Shown piece after piece: positions 1 to 6,552 of a DNA stretch of 9,406 bases (its first letter is position 1; each line of letters starts with the position of its first letter). Location: positions 1 through 9,406 of the forward strand of contig JAEWAH010000275.1 of NCBI GenBank assembly GCA_023391725.1. The letters are read 5' to 3'. This DNA comes from Bacillota bacterium. GTDB taxonomy: Bacteria > Bacillota > Clostridia > Christensenellales > Aristaeellaceae. The notes under the pieces are model-generated. The model had not been told where the DNA came from. It searched no databases and saw nothing but the letters and a program-made list of their open reading frames with translations. The translations under genes and the position numbers were made by a program.

Positions 1-765
1 GATCAAAAGTACCGCCACCGGGATACGGCTGCGCACGCACAGGGGCCATACAGCTTCCAACCAGGCGCTGATGGCCCGGCGATTGCCCATTTGCGTCAGC
101 TCGTCCCAGGCCGTCATCCGCTCCAGCTTGAGTGCAAGCTCCTCCGCTTCCCAACGCGACGCGTCCCGCTCAGTTTCCAGGATAAACATCCGAGCCAGCT
201 GACCAAACCGGAGCCGTGAGAGAAGATACCCCGCCAGCGCCGCGATCAGGCCATAGACTGCAAAAACCGGGCTCCCGGCCAACAGCAGGATGCCTATCAA
301 ATACGCGCCGAAGCAGGCAAGGCTCAAGACCCCTGTCATGTTCATCAGCGCCCCCAGCAGCATAAGGGGGGCAAACAGCAAAGATCCGGGCGCCAGCTGC
401 GCGCTAAGAAGCATCAGGGAAAGATCCGCCACCGTGTAGTAGACGGCGAACGCGATCTGGCAGGCCCACAGCGCCATCACAGGCATTGCGGACTTTGCCT
501 GGCGGTAAAAGAACAGGCTGAACACGACGAGGCCGGTCAACAGGAGCAGCACGAACCAGAACATGAGCGGGTCCTTCATGATGGGCAAGCCCCTTAAAAG
601 GAACACCGCGGCGGCCTGCAAAAGCGCGCCCAGGATCGCAAGCAAGGAAAGGCTCCGGGAGTTTTTCAGGACCAGCTTTTCGAAAAAAGCCTCTTCCTGC
701 CCCTTCCCCGCAGGCGAAAGTTCCCCGGTAATAAAGCGGCGCAAGGCGTCCTTCCCCATTTTCAT
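1..765 (-). CDS. Membrane-anchored GGDEF protein (putative diguanylate cyclase), C-terminus cut by window edge
   Basis: The frame is open from an ATG at 765 to the left edge, giving 255 visible residues. Residues 1-36 are polar. About 37-182 hold roughly six hydrophobic segments, consistent with a polytopic membrane sensor. About 183-216 is charged and helix-like (ETERDASRWEAEELALKLE), resembling the coiled coil that often precedes GGDEF domains. Residues 221-230 read DELTQMGNRR, matching the DxLTxxxNRR motif at the start of GGDEF domains, and the frame ends in VAVLLI, where the family usually continues with an aspartate. The family makes c-di-GMP from two GTP, but the GGDEF signature and the inhibitory site lie beyond the window, so activity cannot be judged. 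The start is supported by AGGGGGCGG about 7 nt upstream. It follows the Lgt-like gene after 50 nt and appears to be the sixth gene of the operon. The family call is firm; catalysis is unproven. Confidence 0.85.
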   Translation of the reverse strand, partial: MKMGKDALRRFITGELSPAGKGQEEAFFEKLVLKNSRSLSLLAILGALLQAAAVFLLRGLPIMKDPLMFWFVLLLLTGLVVFSLFFYRQAKSAMPVMALWACQIAFAVYYTVADLSLMLLSAQLAPGSLLFAPLMLLGALMNMTGVLSLACFGAYLIGILLLAGSPVFAVYGLIAALAGYLLSRLRFGQLARMFILETERDASRWEAEELALKLERMTAWDELTQMGNRRAISAWLEAVWPLCVRSRIPVAVLLI

Positions 766-815
766 TCGTACCGCCCCCTATTTTGGGTCGCTGAAGTAGG
801 ATCTATCACATTATT

Positions 816-1781
816 TTAAACTGTACGTTTTAGCCTCCGCCACAAAAGAAGCGCAACGGCCGTAAGGCCCGCCATGGCCAGAGACATAATGGTATACTCC
901 CGAAGCAAATTGTTGCTGGTATCGATATCGAATTCCTTCAGTACCCCCACAACGATGCAGGCGATGGCCACGACCCAGGCAGCTATATGCCGCCAGTTGA
1001 AGCCTTCCCGCTTGATCAGGCGGACGCTGAACACGACAATTGCTGCCACCGGCAGCAGGATGCTTGCAATTTGGGAAAAGCGGACAAATCCCCACAAAAG
1101 ATGCCCGTCGTCCCGCAAGCTTTCCATGACCACCTGGACAGAGCCATACAGCGCGCCGAAGACCAGCGCTAGATCCCCCGGTTTGGCCGTCTGCCTTGCT
1201 TTTCCGCTGAAGAACAGGCACAGCATCACAGCAAAGATCAAAAGGGCAGCCAGCGCCTCATAACGGAAGACCGCATAGAAGACATCGTCACTCCAGGCAT
1301 CCCGGATGCCGAAAAAAACATTCTCACGCAGAGTCTCGACGCCGACGCTCCGGCCGCGCCCCAGGATGGTATACGTTTCCCCCAGCCGTTCGATGGCGAT
1401 AAACAACCCCGCCGGGACCGCCAGCACGTCCATCAGTTCCCCAGGGCGGGCCTTTTTAATCCACGCCGCCATGAGGGCCGCCAGGCTGATCCCCAGCAGC
1501 GCGCCCACCATGGAAAAGCCGCCATCCCAAAAGTACAGCATGGCAATAGGCTGGCCGATAGTCTCCTGAAAATAGCCCAGGCTCACCAGGCAATAAACGA
1601 GCCTGGCAAAAAGCAGTCCCAACGGAACGGCAAGCACCCCGGTGAACAGCACTGTGCTTTCGGGGAGCTTTTTCTTTTTGCCAAGCCATGCGGCCAGAAT
1701 GATCCAGGCAGCCGCGCCGATAGCCAAGGCTAAGCCGTACATATACACCGTCAGCTGAAAAGACTGCGCATCCTCAAACAT
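816..1781 (-). CDS. Divergent Lgt-like (prolipoprotein diacylglyceryl transferase family) membrane protein, active site altered
   Basis: This 321-residue polytopic protein resembles Lgt, which moves diacylglycerol from phosphatidylglycerol to the lipobox cysteine of prolipoproteins. Lgt-like landmarks in order are YMYGLALAIG (13-22), FWDGGFSMVGALLG (84-97), ERLGETYTILGRGR (131-144), RYEALAALLIF (173-183) and MESLRDDG followed by RFSQIASI (219-241). Several residues important in E. coli Lgt seem changed: the histidine of the SFHGG segment is V92, the second Asn of the RxGNFxN segment is Thr, and the Arg four residues before the conserved Glu (E. coli R239) is Q216. R132, E220 and R223 remain. 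A C-terminal part (about 262-316) adds two hydrophobic segments, making it longer than the usual 260-300 residues. The start has AAAGGAG about 8 nt upstream. The gene lies 36 nt after the second glycosidase. It may be a non-canonical transferase or a pseudoenzyme rather than the housekeeping Lgt, which would be encoded elsewhere. Confidence 0.8.
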   Translation of the reverse strand: MFEDAQSFQLTVYMYGLALAIGAAAWIILAAWLGKKKKLPESTVLFTGVLAVPLGLLFARLVYCLVSLGYFQETIGQPIAMLYFWDGGFSMVGALLGISLAALMAAWIKKARPGELMDVLAVPAGLFIAIERLGETYTILGRGRSVGVETLRENVFFGIRDAWSDDVFYAVFRYEALAALLIFAVMLCLFFSGKARQTAKPGDLALVFGALYGSVQVVMESLRDDGHLLWGFVRFSQIASILLPVAAIVVFSVRLIKREGFNWRHIAAWVVAIACIVVGVLKEFDIDTSNNLLREYTIMSLAMAGLTAVALLLWRRLKRTV

Positions 1782-1817
1782 GCCGCTTCTCCTTTGTGCA
1801 AAAGGGATCGAGACAGA

Positions 1818-2876
1818 TCACTGCCAGGAAGCCGGGTCCACCGCGGAGGCAAAATAGATGATATCGCTGACGGACCGCTCGGAATTTTCCGTTTTGCGGC
1901 TGTAGAACGCGTCATGGAAGACCAAGGTGGCGGAGTTGCCGCCGTCCAGGTTGAACGCCTGAATGCAGCCCTGGTCGAACATGAACTTGGCCAATCCCTC
2001 CACGGTGACACCGGCAGAAACGTCGCTGCGCCCGTCCACCACCACCAGCACGTATTCCAGGGGGCCCACCTGTCCAATGGCCGCCCGGGGCTCGGGCCTG
2101 CGGATGTTGAACTGATAAGGTTCCGGCATGGGTTGAAGTACGCCGTCTATCACCAGCGCAGGGCCGAAGGTAAACGCCTGCATGATGGGGTTTTCCGTGT
2201 CTTTGATGAGGGTTGTGAGCTTTTCAGGATCGCTCTTCACCAGCACGTGGAAATCACCGTGGCTGTCAATGACCAGCATGTCCATTGATTTGGAAGGACG
2301 CTTGCGGTAAGTTTCCCCCTGCCTTGTGATGTACCCGCCCTCCCGGTTGGTGTAGTAGTCGCCGTTGATGGCCACCACCGCCAGATTGTTTCTGGCCATA
2401 GTAGAAATCTTGTTTGTTTTTTTGGTGCCGTAAGGCCCCGCCAGGGCGGTGCGCAACTGGGAAGGATCGGCGATTTTTACATGGGCAACATGGAACATGG
2501 AGTCCCCCACCTCGAGGCTTTCCATGGTAACGGTGATGCTCTCGTCCTGATAGCCGTTCTCCGTATAGCCCGCGGGGTTGGGCTGCATGCCTGTGGAATC
2601 ATCCATGGGAAGCTTGGCCGGTTCTGCCGCGGCCGCGCCGCCGCTGGAGCTTACTGAAAGCTGCGTTCCTGAATCAGCAGGCTGCTGCTCATCAGAAGGA
2701 ACTTCTTCATCAAAAAGTCCTTCATCATCCTCGAAGAACAGGGGCGCGTTGTCCATATAGGTTTTTTGGGCTGATGCAAGGATCGCCCCCGACGGGACGA
2801 CAAAGGGCAGCGCCGCCAGCATGACAACAAGCAGCACAGCGCATGTGACCGTACCCGCGTTCCGTTTTTTATCCAT
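1818..2876 (-). CDS. Phosphodiester glycosidase (NAGPA-domain) family protein, second tandem copy
   Basis: The 352-residue protein has an N-terminal hydrophobic segment (about 10-34) that is a signal peptide or membrane anchor, so it should act outside the membrane. An acidic, Ser/Ala-rich linker (about 44-86, with FFEDDEGLFDEEVPSDEQQ) precedes the catalytic-type domain at about 89-351. Family-like motifs are AVVAINGDYYTN, GGYITRQGE, FTFGPALVIDG, AAIGQVGP, YVLVVVDGR and FNLDGGNSATLVF. The human member removes GlcNAc from GlcNAc-1-phospho-6-mannose; substrates of the bacterial members are mostly unknown. It is a clear paralogue of the gene just upstream. Its signature glycine is Asn here (DGGNS instead of DGGGS) and the acidic linker is unique to this copy. 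The start at 2876 has AGGAG 9 nt upstream, inside the end of the preceding gene (gap 6 nt), which suggests translational coupling. The exact substrate is not recognisable. Confidence 0.88.
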   Translation of the reverse strand: MDKKRNAGTVTCAVLLVVMLAALPFVVPSGAILASAQKTYMDNAPLFFEDDEGLFDEEVPSDEQQPADSGTQLSVSSSGGAAAAEPAKLPMDDSTGMQPNPAGYTENGYQDESITVTMESLEVGDSMFHVAHVKIADPSQLRTALAGPYGTKKTNKISTMARNNLAVVAINGDYYTNREGGYITRQGETYRKRPSKSMDMLVIDSHGDFHVLVKSDPEKLTTLIKDTENPIMQAFTFGPALVIDGVLQPMPEPYQFNIRRPEPRAAIGQVGPLEYVLVVVDGRSDVSAGVTVEGLAKFMFDQGCIQAFNLDGGNSATLVFHDAFYSRKTENSERSVSDIIYFASAVDPASWQ

Positions 2877-3695
2877 CGTTCATCACTCCTGTTTCCCGGC
2901 ATCCTGCCAGGTTGATTCAGGCACCGCCGAGGCAAAATAGATGATATCCGAGATGTTGCGCTCCGACTCGCCCGAGATGTTGTTGTAGCATTTCCCGCCG
3001 AACACCATGGTGGCCGAGCCGCCCCCGTCCAGGTTGAAGGCCTCCTGACAGCCCAGCTCCCCCATGAACTTCGCCAGCATCTTGATGGTAATGCCCCGGG
3101 AGTAACCTTCCTGGCGGCCATCCACCACCACCAGCACGTATTGAAGGGGCCCCATCTGCCCGATAGCCACCCGGGGCGCCCGGTCCTGGGGGGCAAACCC
3201 GTAGCTGTTGTAAATGGTCTGCACCTCGCCCCCCATCACAAGCGCGGGGCCAAAAGTGAAAGCGTTAAGCGGCGTATGTTCCTTTAAAAAGGCGGTGAGT
3301 TCTTTTTTGTTGGATTTCTTGAAGATGTTGAAATTCCCCGCTTCGTCGATTACCAGCAGATCCAGCTTTGTGTTCGGCGTCTTGCGCAGGACTTCCCCCT
3401 GCCTGACCACGTAGCCCCCGCTGCGGTATTGGAAGTAGTCCCCGTTGATGGCGATCACCGCGTTATTTTGAGCCGCCATCTGAGTGGGCTTTAAGGTCTT
3501 CTTCGTGCCATAGGGCCCGGCCAGGGCCGTGCGCAGCTGGGAGGCGTCGGCAATATCCACCCAGGCGATATGGTACATGGAATCGTCTATTTTACGGCTT
3601 TCCACCTTGACAGAGATGCTCTCGTCCTCATAGGCCGTTTCCGACACATACCCGGCGGGGTTGGGCACGGGGCCTGTGGAACCATCTACGGGAAG
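1824..3695 (-). repeat. Tandem gene duplication: two collinear NAGPA domains of 789 nt each
   Basis: The domain-coding parts at 3695-2907 and 2612-1824 align from the LPxDxSTG start to the final Trp. Each encodes 263 residues, with a few compensating one- or two-residue indels. By eye about 55% of residues are identical. The longest shared run is the SQLRTALAGPYGTKKT segment, and the DNA around it (about 2430-2470 and 3510-3550) is also visibly similar. This is an old in-place duplication, not a recent one, because synonymous and amino-acid divergence are both extensive. The 5' ends (signal peptide, linker) are not part of the repeat. Confidence 0.85.
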
Positions 3696-3779
3696 GGCGG
3701 CCCCTTCCACTTCACCCATGGCAGTCAGGCCCATGGACAAAAGCAACACACATAAGAGCCACGCGGCTGCTTTCTTCAT
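2883..3779 (-). CDS. Phosphodiester glycosidase (NAGPA-domain) family protein, first tandem copy
   Basis: This 298-residue secreted protein starts with a typical signal peptide (MKKAAAWLLCVLLLSMGLTAMG); no lipobox cysteine is apparent at the cleavage region. The rest is one NAGPA-type domain (about 29-291) with AVIAINGDYFQ, GGYVVRQGE, FTFGPALVMGG, VAIGQMGP, YVLVVVDGR and the signature FNLDGGGSATMVF. Known members hydrolyse sugar-1-phosphodiesters; in bacteria the target could be a phosphate-linked wall or surface glycan, but that is inference. Its ATG overlaps the stop of the glycosyltransferase gene by 4 bp (ATGA), so the two are probably translated together. The only Shine-Dalgarno-like sequence (AGGAAG) is about 10 nt upstream. 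It lacks the acidic linker of the downstream copy, and may be the ancestral form since it keeps the canonical DGGGS. Confidence 0.88.
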   Translation of the reverse strand: MKKAAAWLLCVLLLSMGLTAMGEVEGAALPVDGSTGPVPNPAGYVSETAYEDESISVKVESRKIDDSMYHIAWVDIADASQLRTALAGPYGTKKTLKPTQMAAQNNAVIAINGDYFQYRSGGYVVRQGEVLRKTPNTKLDLLVIDEAGNFNIFKKSNKKELTAFLKEHTPLNAFTFGPALVMGGEVQTIYNSYGFAPQDRAPRVAIGQMGPLQYVLVVVDGRQEGYSRGITIKMLAKFMGELGCQEAFNLDGGGSATMVFGGKCYNNISGESERNISDIIYFASAVPESTWQDAGKQE

Positions 3780-4897
3780 CCCAAATGTACTTCCTGCTCC
3801 TTGTATTGGGGATGCTTGCGGAATACCCAGCGCTGCTGGACCCGATAGTTGGCGAAGAACAGCAGCGTATCGCAGAGGATCTTGGCCAGCTTGTCACTAA
3901 GGCCTAGGTACAGGTGAAGGGATGTAACCCCGCCCCAGGAGACGCCCCACACCACGACGCACAGAATGACGTAGCGCAAAAATGCGTCCGAATATGTATG
4001 CCGCGCGCTGCGGGTATGGAAAACAAAATTCTTGTTCACAAGGAAGTTGAACCCGGAGGAGATCAGCCGCGCCGCGCCCGTGGCGATGGCTAATCGCGCC
4101 GCATGATTCAGCGTGCTTGTCCTAAGAAGGTCCATCAAAAAGAAGCTGATGCCAAGGTCTAGGGCCGTAGCCAGGAAAGACGAGGACATAAACCGGAAGA
4201 AGTTCTTGAAGATCACCCGGTAAATGCGAAGGCTGTCTTTTAAAGGATGAAAGTGGGTGCCCCTGTTTTGATTCTCGTACACCGTCTCGATAGGCACAGC
4301 CTTCATGGGAAGGTTGTCCCTGGCGCAGGAGATGAGCATGTTCATTTCATACTCGAAACGGTGGCCCTCCACATGGGTCATGTAGGAAAGATGCTGCGCG
4401 GAAAAGGCCCGCAGACCCGTTTGGGTATCGCTTAGCCAGCGGCCGTACAAAATCCAGAAAGTAAAGGAGGTAATGCGATTGCCGGCCCGGCTTTTCTTTG
4501 GCACATGGGCAAGAGAAAAATCCCTCGTGCCCAATAAAAGCCCCGTCTCCCCCGCCGCCAAAAGCTCTGCCAAGGCCCATACGTCCTTTACCGTATGCTG
4601 GCCATCGGCGTCAGCCGTGACAACGCCGGGGCAGTCTGGGCATTTTTCCTTCAGGTATACAAAGCCCGTTTTCAGCGCGTCGCCCTTTCCTTGGTTCTTG
4701 GGATGGTGCAAGACCGTGCAGCCCTGGATGCTTTGCAATTCCTCAAAGATGGGCTGGTAGGATGGCCCGGAGCCGTCATCCACCACCAACACGCGCAAAA
4801 AGCCCTTGTCCAGCAGGCTGCGGACATAGGGGACAAGTCTTTCATCCGGCTCAAGGGAAGGGATCAGCACCGCTACCTGACGCGGCTCCTTGATCAT
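3776..4897 (-). CDS. GT2 glycosyltransferase fused to a GtrA-like membrane domain
   Basis: The 373-residue protein has two parts. Residues 8-215 are a GT-A fold family 2 enzyme of the dolichol/polyprenyl-phosphate sugar transferase type: VAVLIPSLEPDERL (8-21), VVDDGSG (38-44), HPKNQGKGDALKTGF (65-79), the metal-binding TADADGQH (94-101) and DTQTGLRAF (157-165). Residues about 234-359 are a four-helix GtrA-like domain with ISSGFNFLVNKNFVF (279-293) and YRVQQRWVF (351-359). GT2 enzymes of this type load a sugar from a nucleotide donor onto undecaprenyl phosphate, and GtrA proteins are thought to flip the lipid-linked sugar. Here both steps would be in one polypeptide. AGGTG lies about 6 nt upstream of the ATG. 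It starts 28 nt after the metallopeptidase gene and overlaps the next gene by 4 bp. Family assignment is confident; the sugar and the final acceptor cannot be told from the sequence. Confidence 0.92.
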   Translation of the reverse strand: MIKEPRQVAVLIPSLEPDERLVPYVRSLLDKGFLRVLVVDDGSGPSYQPIFEELQSIQGCTVLHHPKNQGKGDALKTGFVYLKEKCPDCPGVVTADADGQHTVKDVWALAELLAAGETGLLLGTRDFSLAHVPKKSRAGNRITSFTFWILYGRWLSDTQTGLRAFSAQHLSYMTHVEGHRFEYEMNMLISCARDNLPMKAVPIETVYENQNRGTHFHPLKDSLRIYRVIFKNFFRFMSSSFLATALDLGISFFLMDLLRTSTLNHAARLAIATGAARLISSGFNFLVNKNFVFHTRSARHTYSDAFLRYVILCVVVWGVSWGGVTSLHLYLGLSDKLAKILCDTLLFFANYRVQQRWVFRKHPQYKEQEVHLG

Positions 4898-4925
4898 AGT
4901 CGCACCTGCTTTTCTTTGGTGTTAG

Positions 4926-6479
4926 TTAATTGACGATATATGTATCCAGGTAATCGGATAAAAGGGCGCTCCAGTCCTGGCCGGAAACTTTCTTCAACGT
5001 CTTTTCAAAGTCGGGCCGTGAGGCAATATGAAAGGCGTATTCCTTGTAATAGGCCCGGAGGAATTCCTCAAAAGTATCGCCCATGGCTGTTTGGAGAGCC
5101 ACCATCAGCGATGCGCCCCGGCGGTAGACCACCAGGGAATATTCCGACATATCCCCAAAATAGTCAATGGGGCTGCCCGGCGTGACGCCTTGGGGAACGG
5201 ACGCGCGCATAGCCGTCTCGAACCGGGAGTAGGCCAAGCTCTCCCTGGCGTCCGGGCCATAGTAATCCTGCGTGTAATCCAGCAGGGAGAACTCCGCCAG
5301 TGCCTCATCCTGCCAGGGCTGGTAATATTCGTCGGAGCCTACCACCGCGTACCACCACTGGTGGGCCACCTCATGGGCTGCGGCGAATTCCAAGCCCTGG
5401 GAATCCTGATTCACGTACAACGACCTTTGTAAGAGCACAAGGCCCGGGTATTCCATACCGCCGAAGGGGAAATCCACAGTCGTCAGGGCCAGGTGCTGAT
5501 AGGGATATTCCCCGTACCGCTTTTCAAAGCTTTGGAGGGCCTGCTTCCCATATTTTAGCGCCGCCTGTGCCGCCCCCTGATTAAGGGCGTAGCTTGAAAC
5601 AAGCACATCCCCCACCGATTCTTCGGCCACGGAGAACTTGTCGCTGATGGACAGCGCAAAATCCCTTACAGCCGGGGCGTCAAAATCGTAGACCCACTTG
5701 CCATTCTGCTCCGTCCTTTGCCCGTAGGCGCTCCCGGCGCACTGGTAACCCGCGGGCGTCGTCACCGTCACGCGGTAGTTTAAGCAGTTGGAATAAAAGG
5801 GATCGCCCAGGGGGAAGTATTCCTCCGTACGCCAGGCGCCGTTTTCCCATACGGATGGGATGGGCAGGACGTTGCCCAGGGTGTAGATGCCAGAGGCATG
5901 GCCAAAGCGGTAGAAGCAATCGGGGATGGTGATCGTATACTCCAAAGAGATCTCGATCCATTCCCCCGGCTGCCAGGCATTTGGGACGGTGATGCGCTGC
6001 ACTGTCTTTGCCGCGTCGGAAAACACATAATCTGCGTCGGCGCCGTTTATCAGTGCCTGGGAAAAGCCGATGCTCCCGGGGCTAAAGCCCCCCGGATAGC
6101 AGGAATCGTATATATCCTCAATGGCCGCAGGGCTGTATTCCTCTGCGGAAAAGGCGTTGGCGTACGTGCGCAGCACCACATCGGGGAGGGCTGCGCCGGT
6201 CCTGTTCTGAAGGCGCAGTAGCTGCTTTGCATGAAGCTGCGATGCAGCCGGGTCAAACTCTGCGGTGATGGTGATCTCGTCCAAGCCCTGCCTGGCGGCG
6301 GTGAGCATGGCGCTGGGCGCGGGCAAGGCGTATGCACCCTTGAAGGCGTTTGGCAGAACAAGAGCTGCTGCCAGCACCAAAACGCAAAGCAAGGCCACCG
6401 GTAAAAGGATGCGCGGGGAAAGCCGCCGGCTGGGCTTGCCCTTGGAGGGAGAGGAGATGGGATTCGCGTTTTTCTTCAT
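4926..6479 (-). CDS. Membrane-anchored M1-family metallopeptidase
   Basis: I place the start at the ATG at 6479 (517 residues): GGGAG lies about 7 nt upstream, and the in-frame ATGs further upstream lie in or before the promoter. Residues 1-22 are polar and basic, 23-47 form one membrane helix, and the rest would be extracellular. Zinc-site residues are clear: HEVAH at 369-373 with Glu392 in WQDEALAEF (HExxH-18-E), preceded by GGMEYP at 340-345 in the place of the aminopeptidase GAMEN motif. Tyr452 in VVYRRGASL is a candidate for the transition-state tyrosine. A beta-rich M1 N-terminal domain fits residues about 65-290. It is shorter than full aminopeptidase N, as it lacks the large C-terminal helical domain. 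Peptide bond hydrolysis from the N-terminus is the family activity; the substrate is unknown. It is the first gene of the operon, 28 nt before the glycosyltransferase. Confidence 0.9.
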   Translation of the reverse strand: MKKNANPISSPSKGKPSRRLSPRILLPVALLCVLVLAAALVLPNAFKGAYALPAPSAMLTAARQGLDEITITAEFDPAASQLHAKQLLRLQNRTGAALPDVVLRTYANAFSAEEYSPAAIEDIYDSCYPGGFSPGSIGFSQALINGADADYVFSDAAKTVQRITVPNAWQPGEWIEISLEYTITIPDCFYRFGHASGIYTLGNVLPIPSVWENGAWRTEEYFPLGDPFYSNCLNYRVTVTTPAGYQCAGSAYGQRTEQNGKWVYDFDAPAVRDFALSISDKFSVAEESVGDVLVSSYALNQGAAQAALKYGKQALQSFEKRYGEYPYQHLALTTVDFPFGGMEYPGLVLLQRSLYVNQDSQGLEFAAAHEVAHQWWYAVVGSDEYYQPWQDEALAEFSLLDYTQDYYGPDARESLAYSRFETAMRASVPQGVTPGSPIDYFGDMSEYSLVVYRRGASLMVALQTAMGDTFEEFLRAYYKEYAFHIASRPDFEKTLKKVSGQDWSALLSDYLDTYIVN

Positions 6480-6493
6480 ATCGTCTCCCGGGC

Positions 6494-6510
6494 GGCCGTT
6501 TAGCGCGGCC
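6494..6510 (-). other. Stem-loop at the 5' end of the operon transcript
   Basis: On the minus strand GGCCG (6510-6506) can pair with CGGCC (6498-6494) around a 7-nt loop CGCTAAA. The predicted transcription start near 6513 puts this all-GC hairpin within the first 20 nt of the mRNA, just before the Shine-Dalgarno sequence. Such 5' hairpins can protect an mRNA from decay or tune initiation. There is no U-tract, so it is not a good terminator for helD. Confidence 0.35.
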
Positions 6511-6519
6511 ACTTTATTC

Positions 6520-6548
6520 ATTATACTACATCTTGTGTTGTCTTTCCA
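6520..6548 (-). promoter_or_regulatory. Sigma-A type promoter of the envelope operon
   Basis: On the minus strand the -35 box TGGAAA (6548-6543) is followed by a 17-bp spacer and a perfect -10 box TATAAT (6525-6520). Transcription would begin near 6513, about 34 nt before the metallopeptidase ATG. The promoter sits in the 73-nt gap after the helD stop, so the operon need not depend on helD read-through. The -10 box overlaps an upstream in-frame ATG, which therefore cannot be translated from this transcript. Confidence 0.6.
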
Positions 6549-6552
6549 GCTT

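Noticed and set aside
874..1263. Plus-strand open frame opposite the Lgt-like gene
   Set aside because: It is an antisense shadow; the minus-strand frame has recognisable Lgt motifs and a Shine-Dalgarno sequence.
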